Position numbers and translations under genes: made by a program. Below are positions 45,791 to 57,012 of a stretch of DNA of 64,000 nucleotides, piece by piece (the first letter of the stretch is position 1; the number at the start of each line of letters is the position of its first letter). This DNA is from Manis javanica (Eukaryota; Chordata; Mammalia; Pholidota; Manidae), in contig NC_133158.1 of the NCBI RefSeq assembly GCF_040802235.1, forward strand, positions 36,522,001-36,586,000, given 5' to 3'. The notes under the pieces are model-generated. The model searched no databases. It had not been told where the DNA came from and saw only the letters and a program-made list of their open reading frames with translations.

Positions 45791-46214
45791 TGGGACTGAG
45801 CCTGACACTCAGCTATGGATGTGCTGGTGGGGCTGTAGGGCCAGGGGTCCAGGGTGACCACAGCTTACCCCGTCCACAGGGTGCGCCATGTGCCAGGCGC
45901 CATGGGAGTCCAAACCAGGGAGGGTCCCAGGGGCCTGCAGGAGCCGTGCACCAACTCAGGGTACCAGCTGTCCACCTGCCATGTTCACGAGTGGTTCCGG
46001 TGCACTTCCTGGGGCCCCGGGGACAGAGGCAGGCAGGACACCCTGCTGTCGCGGAGCTGCCATCCCCTCTTAGGGACCACCCTCTGGGAGGCCACGCGGC
46101 GGTGTGTGACCCTCTGGGATAGCCCCTGGCAACACCTGGAGTCACAAGGAGCATGTATGGAGCTCTGTCCCCTTCCCATGCGACCCAGCCTGCACTGTGC
46201 CTGACTGCCCTCTC

Positions 46215-46580
46215 GCCCCAACACACTGGGCGCCTCACCTTGGGCCTTTGCACCCTGATCCCTCCACCCAGGACTTCCCGCGGCTCCTGGGTCCACCTCC
46301 TTCGACGCACAGGGCCAGTGCCACCTCCTGGTGAGGCCCTTCTGGGTCACCTGCAGCCTGGCTGCCTGGTCCCGCCGGCCCAGCTGTTGCTCCGAGGGCT
46401 GTTACCACCTTCTGACACGGGCGGTAAGCTCCTGTTGTGCTGTTTCACACTGCCCCTGCTAACATATAAGCTCCACCACGGCAGGGGCTTCTGTCCGTCT
46501 GTTCCATGCTGCAGGTCCCACACTTAGAACAACCCCTGGCTCACGGTAGGCGCTCCAGAAATACTGCTAAATGACTCAGT
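46215..46580 (+). mobile_element. L2 LINE 3' end (sense)
   Basis: 'ttgggcctttgcaccctgatc', 'catataagctccaccacggc', 'ccacacttagaacaacccc' and 'ggctcacggtaggcgctcc' in L2 order. Confidence 0.75.
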
Positions 46581-46679
46581 ACTGGCTGAGGCCCTGCAGG
46601 GCGAGCAGAGCCGCGAGGTCCCCGATGCCACACCCCTGGAATTCAGTCCCAACCAGCAACCTGAGATCCGTGCACAGAG

Positions 46680-46795
46680 GTGTAGCCATGCACGGAGGCA
46701 CTTAATCCTCACAACACAGCGCGAAGGAAACTGAGGCCTGGCAGAGCGAGTCACCGGAGAGGCACATGGGGGAGGTGATGGCCATGGAGTCACAG
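46680..46795 (-). mobile_element. MIR fragment (antisense)
   Basis: 'gcacttaatcctcacaacac' and 'gaaggaaactgaggcctgg' then 'cagagcgagtcaccgg'. Confidence 0.5.
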
Positions 46796-47754
46796 GGGCC
46801 TGAGGCCAAGGAGAGGGTGGCCAGGGCAGGAGCAGCAGGCCTTGTTCTGCCCGGGCAGTATGTCCAAGGATGTGAACAGTGACATCTGAGAAGAGGTTAA
46901 AGTTCCACAGGGACAGACTCATGTTATGATTGTTAAGTGAAGGAACACGGGAATCAAAATTTTTGGAAGAGTTCATCTCCAGCTCTGGGACGCAGAAAAG
47001 ACTAGAAGGCTACCCATGAGGCTGTGAGGTGTCAGAAGCACGGTCACAAGCAATGCTTTCTTCTTCCCTGTATCTGTTCCTCAAGGTTTCCATGGTGACC
47101 TTGGCTGCCCACAGGGCTGCCTACGACGGGGCTCCTGGTGTGGCTCCTGCACTCGGGCCCAAACCCAGGGGGGGCATGGTGCCTGCCCAGTGCAGCCTGG
47201 CTGCTGGGTCCGTGGGCAGCTGGGGGGGCCGCGGGGAGGGGAAGAGGGCCTGAGGGGGTGGGCAGGGGAGGGAGAGGAGGTGGCTGTCATTTTGGACCAG
47301 ATCTAGCGCCACATCCTGGTTAAGGCTCTCTGGGGTGCCACGGGCCAGGAAGCCAGTGTCCCTAGGCCAGTGGTGCGTCTCTGCAGCTCTCTGGCTCTGC
47401 CTGGTGGAGGACAGGCCCGAGCAGAGCCTGTGTGGGGGCAGGCGGTGCTCAGAGCTCCTTCACAGACATCGGAGTCCATGGTCTGGCAGTGAGAGCAGCA
47501 AACCAAGAGGCTCCAGCTTAGGGACTGACGGTCCCCAACTTCCCGCAGGCCCAAGCCCTGCCCTTCATCCTCGCCACGTGCCCTGCGTGGGAGGCCGCCC
47601 AGGCTCTCCCCAGGGGACTGCAGTGCCGGCCTCCTCCCAGTCCTGTCCCCAGCTGGGGAGAGGCTGCTCTAAGGCACACGTGGAGCACCTGGGCTTGGTC
47701 CCACTGGCAGGACGGTCACCCTCTTACTCGGCATCCCAGGCCCTGGACATCCAG

Positions 47755-48030
47755 CTGTGCCTCTCCCTGCACCTCACCCCAAACCCCTGCCCCCACTATG
47801 TGCCAGGCTCCATGCTCCAGCCAGGAAAAGTCCAGGGCATTGCCACAGACCACAAGCCCCTTTGTCTGGAGTGCTCTTCCCTGCCTTTTCTGTGTGGCTA
47901 ACTCCACCTCAGCCACGGTCTCCCTGGGGAGGCTCCCCCTCCCCTGCCCCCAGAGGCCTGTGATCGGGGACTGCCTCTCCAGTGCCAACCACAGGGCCGG
48001 CACACAGGCTCACGGAGGGTTTGCTAGAGG
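47755..48030 (+). mobile_element. L2 LINE 3' region (sense)
   Basis: 'tttgtctggagtgctcttcc', 'ctgccttttctgtgtggcta' and 'gccaaccacagggccggcac' fit a diverged L2. Confidence 0.55.
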
Positions 48031-48584
48031 AAAAGAAAGGGAATGAGTCCAGCCTTGCCCCAGTGTGCAAGGCAGCAGAGGGAAGAGAAACGCTCTGAAG
48101 CAGCTGGTGCCTCCAGGACTGGGAAATAGCTGTGTGCATGCCAGGGCCCTGGGAGAAGCCCAGGCTCAGACAGCAGACCCCTGCCCATGTGACCTGCAGC
48201 CTGGCTTCTGACCTGGCAGGATGGCATGAGGGCTAATGAGCCGCACATGTCAAGTCCATGCTGCAGCCACGGTCCCACAGGGCCCCAGCAGATGCCCTGC
48301 CTTCTCCCCAGACCTCGTGATTCTTAGAGTCTGGCCTGCTCTGCTCCCTAAACCCAGACCCCAGGACACAGTGGGTGGGTCTGAGCTGAGACCCCAGGAT
48401 GCAGGGGGAGGGCCGGCACAACCCTGGGGGTGATGCTGCTCCCCACGGTTCTCGTTGGGGACACTCTCCCAGGGCCGCGCTGGCCTTTCTCACCAAGCGC
48501 CAGCCCCACACAAAGGCACAATGGGTTGGAGGCTGCTGGGTCTTGGCTGGGGCTGGGGTAATCAGGGAAGAATGCAGGAAGCAC

Positions 48585-48695
48585 AACTGTTTCCCAAGCC
48601 TTGGCCGCGGGTGCCGCCCCGACATGGCCATCAAAGGCCGGCAAATTGCCTCCAATTGCTGGCGTCGCTTTCATGTTGGGGGCCAGGCTGGGAGA
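48585..48695. promoter_or_regulatory. Candidate element with paired CAATTGC-type cores
   Basis: 'gacatggccatcaaaggcc' then 'ggcaaattgcctccaattgc' and 'gtcgctttcatgttgg'. Near-symmetrical AAATTGCC/CCAATTGC cores, a TCF-like ATCAAAGG, and no repeat match. Confidence 0.3.
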
Positions 48696-49420
48696 GGGGC
48701 CTCCATGCTGGTGGGTGGCTTGCACCCCCCAGTGGGAACTGAGCCCTTGCAAGCAGCTTGGGGTCACTGGCCCCCTCAGTGGCCTCATGGGGCTGTAGCC
48801 AAGTCCAGGCACTCCAGTAGGTCCCCTCCTGGAACAGCAGCTTTGGAGCGAACCGAGGTGAGAGGGCAGAGAGTCAGGCAAGGGGTGGGGCCCTTCTTGA
48901 GGTTGGCATCCTGGTGATGGCAGATGGGCTGGGGGCTCAGAGGGACATACCTAATAGCTGGGTGGGATGGCCACAGAGGGCCCTGAATTCAGCCCAAGTC
49001 TGGACTGGATGCTTGGCCTGGGGGCAGGAGGGGCCCCTCTCATGGCCTCCCCCCGGGGGCCCGTGGTCCCTCAAGCAGGGTGGCTGAACCGTTACCTGGT
49101 GGGCTCCCGTATCAAACCTCAGCTGAGGGACAGGGTGTCTGCCCACGTGCCCAGGTATGAAGCTGCCTGCATAGGTCTCACTTGGTTATGTGAGGTGTGG
49201 GCAGCATAGTGCCTGACACCTCTGATGTGGGTAACATGGAGGCCAGTGCAGGGTGCGCTGCTGCCCGGTGAGGCTAGAGGCGCAGGCGGCGGGAAGGGGG
49301 CTACCTAGGGGGTCGCAGGGGAGCAGAAACGAGGGAGACTCTGCTAGGGTGGAAGCAGCCGTGACTCAGGGAAGGGCCTGAGTCCAGTATTCACAGGGCT
49401 GTTACTGCCGCTGCTCCTGC
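48696..49420. other. GC-rich non-coding stretch
   Basis: No supported feature. Confidence 0.4.
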
Positions 49421-49424
49421 AGGT

Positions 49425-49510
49425 GACCAGCTGAGGTGCACTGAAGCGCAGCTTGCCCAGGGCCCTCCGTAGTCAGTGGTGGGGCTGAGGTTGGAACCCA
49501 GGCCCCTCTG
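49425..49510 (-). mobile_element. MIR-like fragment (antisense)
   Basis: 'gcttgcccagggccctccg' and 'gaggttggaacccagg'. Confidence 0.4.
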
Positions 49511-49904
49511 CCCACCAGTGGCCCAGGGCAGCATGGCCCTGTTTCAGCTTAGTTCTGGTGAGAGCCGGCCCGCCCAGAGAGGCCCAAGGAGGGCAGGCCG
49601 GCTTTCACTGGCACACAGAGGCCCACGAGGTGCCCGGACGGCCTGGTGGGTCGGGGAGAGCCGGGCTGCTGACAGGAGTCAGGGTGGGTGCTGCTCGGCA
49701 GAGGAAGGTGAGACTGGCCAGGGAGGGATGGCCCAGACACCGGTTGGCTCCCTCCTTGCTGCACCCTCTGAACTCATTCTTTGAGGGGTGACGGCAACTC
49801 TGGAATTCTCCAGCCGACTCTTTGTCAGGCCTGGTTTTCCATGTTCATCCTTTGGAGCTGTAGCCTTCCCCGAGGCTGCCTGGTCTCCCCTTTCTCTTCC
49901 TGCT

Positions 49905-50320
49905 ATGGATCCCGTAAGTAAACAAAGATGCAATTTGCTTTAAAAAGATAAGGTGATTAAGTTTTTATCAGACACGGTACTCTGCTGTCCCTGCAACAAA
50001 GGGAATTAGGGGAAGACGGGCGACAGAATAGGCCCTTTATTGGAACCGCGTTCTTTCTGAGGTCCTCCAGTGCGCACTCGACGGGCTCCACGCAGCCCCT
50101 TTGATTGGGTGGAGGCGAGGCGATGGGCGCCCGCACCCCCATTTTGATGTCTTAATGTTGTCTAATTCCTCCTTTAATTTATATTAAGCTTCTTAGCAGC
50201 AATGTTGAATTCTTCAAAAACAAAAAAGGGCCCTTTGCAGAAATCTTTCCCACACTGTGTAAATTGAAATTATAATGCAGTCAAGGCTTTAGAGATTGCG
50301 GGGGGGTGGTACGTGGGTAG
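49905..50320. promoter_or_regulatory. Large AT-rich island with forkhead and GATA sites
   Basis: GTAAACAAAG (49918-49927) is a strong forkhead-type site. AGATAAGG (49946-49953) and TTATCAG (49965-49971) are GATA cores. Later come CTTTGATTGGG, 'ctttaatttatattaagc' and 'tgaaattataatgcagtc'. A GC-rich middle with CpGs separates two AT-rich lobes. No repeat family recognised; this may be a compound enhancer. Confidence 0.45.
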
Positions 50321-50975
50321 GGAAAACCAGTGCATTAAGTGGAAGGAAGAATTTTGTGTTAAGGCAAAAAACAAAACTATTCAGATATAAGAAATGACTG
50401 GGTCTCAAGACTCAGAAGGAAGCTCAGTCCTCAGGGGCAGCCCGGGTGAAGAGTTGCTTGTCTCAAGGCGGGAGGACCAGGGCAGCTGGGACACTCACTT
50501 GGGGGGAGTGGGGGCACAGTACCCCGAAGTGGCTCTGGACAGGGGTCACTGAGGCTGGCAGTGGGGCAGCCAGGGGCTCACCACCTCCCATCCTGGGGCT
50601 ACGCCTGGTGTGCCCCTGGAAGCTCGGGCAGGGCTCAAACCCTCACCCAAGTTTGCACAGCTGTGTGGGGACCTGCTTGGCACCTCTGGTGGCTTGTCTG
50701 AGGACTTCTTCCCCCAGTGCTCCTGCAGGCCTGGAGGAGTAGGTTCTGGCATGGGGGCCTCAGGCACTGGCCTCCTTGCTGGGCCACCCGAATGCTCTCC
50801 CGCAGCTCCCTCTTCTGATCCACTCTTGGGTGCGTTGCCAAGGAAATCCTTTCAGAACAAAAACTTCCTCATCTCTCCCAGCTCAGAAATCTCAAGCCAT
50901 TCCTCAGGCAGATGTCTAAGTCCTCCAACCAGTCCCCTCACCAACTGCCTCCTGAAGAACCTGCAATTTCTCACC

Positions 50976-51171
50976 CCCACCGCTCACCCCTGCACAGAAC
51001 CCCCAGCGCGGCCCTGCCCAGGCCCCACCGCTCACCCCTGCACAGACCCCCCCAGCGCCGCCCTGCCCAGGCCCCACCGCTCACCCCTGCACAGACGCCT
51101 CAGCGCGGCCCTGCCCAGGCCCCACCACTCACCCCTGCACAGACGCTTCAGCGCGGCCCTGCCCAGGCCCA
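50976..51171. repeat. 48-bp minisatellite, 4 copies
   Basis: Four head-to-tail units of 48-49 bases, each carrying 'caccgctcacccctgcacag' (or a close variant) and 'ggccctgcccaggcc'. Units are highly similar, so expansion was recent. The array sits just upstream of L2-like sequence. Confidence 0.9.
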
Positions 51172-51179
51172 CCCCTGAG

Positions 51180-51330
51180 CCCTGCCCTGGCTCTGTATGT
51201 TGCTCTGCCTGGGGTGCCCATGGCACTGTTCTGCCTGGCAAATGCCCCTCCTCCTTCAGTCTCTGAGCAAAAGGCTCAGAATCAGTTCAGGCCTCTGTGA
51301 TGCCTTCCAGGCCCCCCTTCCCCAGGGGGC
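51180..51330 (+). mobile_element. L2 fragment (sense)
   Basis: 'atgttgctctgcctggggtg' and 'ggcaaatgcccctcctcctt' then 'gtgatgccttccaggc'. Confidence 0.55.
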
Positions 51331-51340
51331 TGAAGCTGTC

Positions 51341-51380
51341 CACGTCCAGACACTGTGTCCCACGTCCAGACACTGTGTCC
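51341..51380. repeat. Perfect 20-bp tandem duplication
   Basis: CACGTCCAGACACTGTGTCC occurs twice with no spacer and no mismatch, suggesting a recent slippage event. Confidence 0.97.
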
Positions 51381-52034
51381 CAAGGAGACAAGGTGCAGTC
51401 TACAGCAGTGGCTAACAGCTCTGGTGAGGGCACTTCTGTTAACCTCAGCCCAGCTGCACTCTGTCCTGTCTGCCAGTGGGCTAGACCCTGACAGCTGGCT
51501 CTCTTCCAAAGGTGCTGCAGCCCCCTCCTGCCCCAGAGGGTCAGAGCTCATCCACCCGCCTGCCTGGCTCCTAACCAACCCCCGAGAGCCAGGCAGCCAA
51601 GACACAGGAATCTTGGGGCACTGGTGAGGCGGCAGGAATGCACCAGGCCTCTCATCCACCATGCCCAGCCCACCTGGACCTAGAGGTCTGCTCCTTGGCA
51701 TCCAGGGGACCTGGACCCTTGCCCCGTCCCTCGGTCACACTTGATATCAGCACAGGCGGGAATGGTTGTGTGGGCGGCCACCTGATGGTTCAGAGGGGAA
51801 GGGCTGGATGCTCCAGGAATGGGGCAGGTGGGTGAGGGCAGGAGCCTAGGGACTGTAGCCTGGGGACGGAGCTCAGCTGCTCTGAGTGGCAGTTTCTGGA
51901 AGGTGAGCTGGGCAGCATGCTCTGGCTGGCTCCCTGGGCTGCAGTTTGACAGCCTCTGGTAGGGAAGGCACGCAGTTGGGTGAGGTGGGCTGTGTGGGTC
52001 AGTGGCTGGGCAGGAGCCTGGCAGGTCACCTCTG

Positions 52035-52225
52035 CCACCACATCATAGTGACGGCTTTGCTAGCATTCTCCTCAATTGGCTGCCCAGTCAAATGTGCAGA
52101 TGGCATCTTATTCAAGCCTCTGGACATCCTGTAAGTCACTTTCCAGGCAGGGGAGATAACTGCCCAGGTCACACAGCTGGTAAATGGTGGGCAGCGATTT
52201 GCATTTAGGCCTGGGGCTCTAGAGC
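52035..52225 (-). mobile_element. MIR SINE (antisense)
   Basis: 'gcccaggtcacacagctgg' then 'taaatggtgggcagcgattt' and 'gcatttaggcctggggctc'. Its 5' part is diverged. Confidence 0.75.
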
Positions 52226-52400
52226 TGTCCACCCTGCAGCAGGCCTGGGAGTCTGGCTATGGGCCTGGCTACCCCAGGGCCCTGATTCTTCTCACTGGGG
52301 ACAAAGCACAGGGCTGGCAATGCTGTGGGTAGGTGGGGCACGTGGGAGCTGAAGCTATTCTGAAGGTGGGGAGGAGATGGCAAATGACAAGGGTATGGGC

Positions 52401-52414
52401 ACGCCAGGGGGCAC
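52401..52414 (+). promoter_or_regulatory. CTCF-like core motif
   Basis: ACGCCAGGGGGCAC matches 12 of 14 positions of CCASYAGRKGGCRS in plus orientation. Confidence 0.35.
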
Positions 52415-52689
52415 TCTGACCCAGGCAGCATGGTACCTCCCAGCCCAGGATAGCATGGGCTGGGCCCGTGGGTGACCTTGCCAGAGACTTGCAGGCATGG
52501 GGCCTCGGGGATGTCTGTGTTCTAGGTTCCAACAGGAGGACCTCTGGGCCTCGGCCACTGCCCAGATGCCAAAGATGGCCTAGGTGGCAGAGAAGGGGGT
52601 CTGAAGTGGAAAGACCATCTGTGTGAGGCCAGCCTGGCCCGAAGTACCCCAGAGATGGGCACCAGTCAGCTGTCTGTGATCATGAAAGG

Positions 52690-52890
52690 GACACCAGTGG
52701 TAGTCCTGAGCAGCATTCGTGCACCTTTAGCACATGCCAGGCTCTGTTGCAAGCGCTTCTGTACATAGTGCTCCTCAATTCCAGCACCATCTCCTGGGGA
52801 CTGACTCAATCTATACACAAGGAAACTGAGGCAGACAGTCAGTAACAAGCCCAAGGTCACACAGTGAAGCCGGTGAGCCTAGCTCAGACT
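52690..52890 (-). mobile_element. MIR SINE (antisense)
   Basis: 'tagcacatgccaggctctgtt', 'caaggaaactgaggcagac' and 'caagcccaaggtcacacag' in reverse MIR order. A 64-residue frame across it is an artefact. Confidence 0.85.
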
Positions 52891-53867
52891 CACGGGCTGG
52901 CTTTGGAGCCGGGCTCCCCTCTGCCACGCCACAGCCTGATGCCACGGGGCCACCCTCAGGCTGGTCCTGACCCCCACGATGACCTCTAGCATGGGTGCAT
53001 GTGAGCTCGCTTCCCTAACCACCTGTGGCTTTCTGTAGGCAGAGACTAGATCCCAGAGCCTGGCACAGGGCCCAGCCCAGGAGGGATGAGGAGGGCACCC
53101 TGTGTGCCTCAGCTCGCACCGGGAGTGCACACTAAGTACGCCATCACTCAGACTGGACCCTGAGGCCTGGGGATGCCAATGTCTCACCCAAGGTCACAGT
53201 GCAGGGCAGTGATCACATGTCCTCATTACCGGGAGCCCAAGTTCTTCCCAGGAAGCTGGAGGAGGGGTCATCTTTCCTCTCTCAGACGGCACCGTGGAGT
53301 GTCACCTTTCTGCTGGCGCAGTCGGCGAGCCCGCTCTGCCTGATGCACACTGCACATACATGCACACGCATGCAGAGGCATGCACACACACGTGTCCGGA
53401 GCGAGAGACCCCGGGAGAGCAGAAGTCATTCCTTGGGTAGGTTCTGTTCAGCTCCTGGAACATGCTGGCCACTAAGTCAGTCTTAGGCAATTGCCAGAGG
53501 ACAGTGACCAGACGGGGTAGGGGATCCTACAGACAGGTTTCAGGGAGAACTAGGTGGGCAGGGGGTGGGGGCGTGGTGCTGACAGACACAGAGCGCTGGA
53601 TGCCAGGCCATGTGACACAGTGGCTTCTCTGCCTGCTCTGAGCTTTGGTTCCCTCCTCCATCAAGATGAGGGATGGGAGTGAGGCACGCAGCTGGCTCTG
53701 CCTCCAGGAGGCTGTGCTTCCCCGCCCACCCTGACCTGCCCCCCACTGACAGGTGAGGCTTTGTCCCCACCGCAGGCGCCCCTCCGTGGATGGCCCATGG
53801 AGCTGGCAGCAGGGGAGGGGCCTGGGGCCTGGTGGCCCCAGCGGAGACCATCCCCCACCACCGAGGG

Positions 53868-54165
53868 AGCCGAATTTTAATAGTCCAAACACTCACTCAC
53901 TAAATGTGTACACTCTTTAACAGCAGTTAATCTTCAATTAAAATACCTAGAGCAGAAACTAAGATAACTAACTGGTTTAAAAGGTAGAGCTTATTGACAA
54001 TAAAAGTCTTCTTCATATTGCTTTTCTTTAAAAAAAATTCCACATATTAAAAATGTCATTTTTATGACTTGGGGAAAAAACCTCATCCAGAATAATGAAG
54101 GTGAACAAAGGCCCAGGGAGCAGTCATCTTCCAGGGCCCATATGTGGCACCCTGATTACTGTATC
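53868..54165. promoter_or_regulatory. Large AT-rich island, candidate conserved element
   Basis: 'gaattttaatagtccaaac', 'gcagttaatcttcaattaaa', 'ttattgacaataaaagtc' and 'tttttatgacttgggg' run over about 300 bases between GC-rich flanks. TAAT cores and SOX-like ACAATA sites recur. No repeat match. Confidence 0.45.
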
Positions 54166-54196
54166 AGCCCCGTTTGCAGAGCGGAGGGAGAGGCGG

Positions 54197-54226
54197 GCGG
54201 GCGGCCGGTGGGCGGGCGGCCGGTGG
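54197..54226. repeat. Exact 15-bp GC-rich tandem duplication
   Basis: GCGGGCGGCCGGTGG occurs twice, head to tail. Confidence 0.9.
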
Positions 54227-54889
54227 GCGCCAGTGCTGGCTGTCCTCCCTGGCTGACAGGAAGGGTGGGTGGTGAGCTTCGGGGGTCCCTACCCATGCTC
54301 CTGATTTGACAGCTGAAGCTGAAGGTTCTGACGGTTCACCCCCTCCCTGACCCCCGAAGGCTGCAGCTGGGGGAGCACAGGGTTGCCCACCCCTCCACAC
54401 AGGCACCTCCAAGAGGCAGATCCCAGGCTGGGCTGCTGGCTCTCAGGCCCAGGGAGGCAGGTGCGTGTATGGGGCTGACCCCTCACCTCGCCAACACCCA
54501 GCACGCCCTCCAGGGTTAGGTGGACTAGGACTACACATACAGTGTCCATTCAGTAGCCATCTGCCATGTGTTCAGAGCCCCAGGCCCGGGGCTGGATCCT
54601 TGCACTTTAGCCCTCATGCCCCTATGACCACACAGGTCCCCGATGCCCAGCGCAGGGCGTGGTACAAAGTAGGTGCCTGTAAGTGGCGTCACTGCCTCAT
54701 TCTCACCACATCCCAGTCCTTCTCCCCTGCACCGTCCACTGTGATTACCTCCCGGCTCACTGCCCACTGCTACCAGCCCTGGGGCCCAGTGCAGGCCCAG
54801 TGGGGGTGGAGCATTCTTCCCGGGCTCAGCTGCTGAGAGGCTGGGTGGACCCTCACCCGCTGGTGCATGTCCTCCTAAAACGCTGTCTG

Positions 54890-55015
54890 TAATTCTGCCC
54901 TGGGCAGGATTTAATCTTTGTGGCCACAGGGTCCAGACCCTTCGTTGTAGCTTGGTGGGGGTTATTTCACATCTGGGGGCGAATGCAGGACTCAGCTGGG
55001 AATATTTCCAACCAG
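54890..55015. promoter_or_regulatory. Weak candidate element
   Basis: 'ggatttaatctttgtggcc' and 'ctgggaatatttccaacc' (the latter a near-palindrome GGAATATTTCC). Low motif density. Confidence 0.2.
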
Positions 55016-55234
55016 GTGTTCCTGCCTGGGTTCCATGGGGCTCAGGGTGGACTGGTCCAAGGTAGGGGAGGCACCAGTGGATCTGAGCTGGTGTCCCAGG
55101 GTGTCTCTGTGCCAGCATGAACACAGGGGCTCCCGTCTGGGAACCACAGTGTGTGTACCAAAGACCTGCTGTCATCGTGGCCCACTTGCAGGCTGTGGCC
55201 CTGCAGCCATCATGGGAGGTCACAGGGTCAGGAG

Positions 55235-55330
55235 CCCTGGCCCTACTGGGTACTTGGGCTCTGCCCCTGAATCTCAGTTTCCATGTCTGTGAAATGGGTC
55301 AAACAATACCTCTGCTCTAGCTGGGAGGGG
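55235..55330 (+). mobile_element. MIR fragment (sense)
   Basis: 'ggctctgcccctgaatctc' then 'agtttccatgtctgtgaaat' and 'gggtcaaacaatacctctg'. Confidence 0.65.
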
Positions 55331-56490
55331 GGAACAGCTCAGTATAGAGGCCAGGAGATAGCCCAGGAGAGGGGCTGGGCTCACCACCTCCCTGTACAGT
55401 CACGGTGGCCCCACCCCAGCCAGGACACACAGAGATCTGCAGAGACCGAGTCTCCTGCACCTGGCCCACCAGAAGGCTTGCCTCTAGCTCTCCAACGTGT
55501 CAGGTGGGCACCACTGCCTGCCAGTGTAGTTGAGGGACACTGAGAACTGAAGAGCGTGGCTTGGGCACTTGGAGAGCAAGGAGGCCTTCATTACATTACT
55601 CTGCCAGGCTCTGCACGAGGCCCACGGCCGTGCTGGTTGGAGCACTTGGGTAGACAGGGGCTGCAGGGCAGTGTGGATGTGGCCTAACATCCCAAGGTTG
55701 GTGGCATTTTGGGGGGCCACAGGGGAGGCCACCTCAACCTAGGAAGGGCAGGACCTCTCCCGCCTCTTGGGAAGATGGAGGGAGCTGGAGTCGTGGGGAC
55801 ATCTCCACAGCTTGGGGCCAGACACGGTTTCCTTTCTGGTCTTTTGGAAGCAACGAGCATGCCAGCAGCCTCTGTCCCCAGAGGGGAAGAGAAGTCCCAT
55901 GGCCTGCTCAGGTCACGTGCTCGGCGCATCCATATATGTGGCAACATAGCCTGAGTGCCTATTGTGTGTGAGTACCCCAGCTGCCTTCACATACCAGGGG
56001 GTGACGGGCCGTTCAGCCAAGTGAAGACACCGGAAGTCAGAGCTGAGGAGCTTGGCAGCAGCCAGGTAACCCTGCTTCTCTGCAGATGGTGGCCAGGGAA
56101 GGCCCTGCAGGTGAGGCGGCAGCTGGACAGAGGCTCGGAAGGTGCAGGAGCCACAGGGGAGGAGGGTCCACACTGAGAGGCCCTGAGGAGGGCACGGGGA
56201 CAGGGACCGGCAGGGACGCCGGAGTGGGGTGGCCAAGGCCGTGGGTTGGTGAGCACAGGGTGTCACATGGGCCCCAGGAAGACATGGAGCAGGGTGGTAT
56301 GCTGCCTGTTGGCAGGGCCCCCCAGCTGCTGAGGGGAGTGAGGTGGCCAGGGGAGGCTACAGCAGGTGCTCAGCATATGCAACTGGTGAGCAGAGGTGTG
56401 GCTGGGCTTCCTGCCAATTCCCGGGTGCCCCCTCTAGAGGCCAGCCAGCCAGGGACTCCTGGCTCAGATGCTGAGCCCAGTGAACTAATG
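55331..56490. other. Non-coding stretch before the L1 insertion
   Basis: No supported exon; 55.9-56.0 kb has an MIR-like phrase 'gagtgcctattgtgtg' only. Confidence 0.35.
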
Positions 56491-56492
56491 CC

Positions 56493-56507
56493 CTGCTTAG
56501 CTTTCTT
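56493..56507. repeat. Left target-site duplication of the L1 insertion
   Basis: CTGCTTAGCTTTCTT, matching 58978-58992 at 14 of 15 bases. It abuts the poly-T end. Confidence 0.75.
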
Positions 56508-57012
56508 TCTTTTTTTTTCATTAAGGTATTATTGATATACACTCTTATGAAGGTTTCACATGAAAAATAATGTGGTTACAACATTCACCCATATTACTGA
56601 GCCCGCCCCCATACCCCACTGCAGTCACTGTCCATCAGTGCAGTAAGATGCCATGGAGTCACTACTTGTCTGAGAAGTTGTATTCTTTTTTTTTTCTTAT
56701 TTTTTTTATGTTGGTATCATTAATCTACAGTTACAGAAGGAACATTATGTTTACTAGGATTCCCCCTTCATCAAGTCCCCCCCACATACCCCTTCACAGT
56801 CACTGTCCATCTGCATAGTAAGATGCTGTAAAATCAGTACTTGTCTGAGAAGTTGTATTCTTTGGGTAAATTTCAAGGAGTGTGATGCCGGGGTCAAATG
56901 GTATTTCTATTTTTAGTTTTTTGAGGAACCTCCATATTGCTTTCCACAATGGTTGAACTAGCTTACATTCCCACCAGCAGTGTAGGAGGGTTCCCCTTTC
57001 TCCGCATCCTTG

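Noticed and set aside
45866..46130. Minus-strand exon with a GGGTAAGC donor
   Set aside because: The upstream sequence lacks an acceptor-bounded coding frame and resembles repeat-derived DNA.
49911..49920. CCCGTAAGTA as a splice donor
   Set aside because: No acceptable acceptor or coding sequence upstream; it overlaps the forkhead-type motif of the AT-rich island.
50976..51171. CRISPR-like regularly spaced repeat
   Set aside because: The 48-bp units are contiguous with no unique spacers, and the genome is mammalian; it is a minisatellite.
52666..52860. 64-residue membrane-like peptide on the minus strand
   Set aside because: Lies entirely inside an antisense MIR; the hydrophobic start is coincidental.
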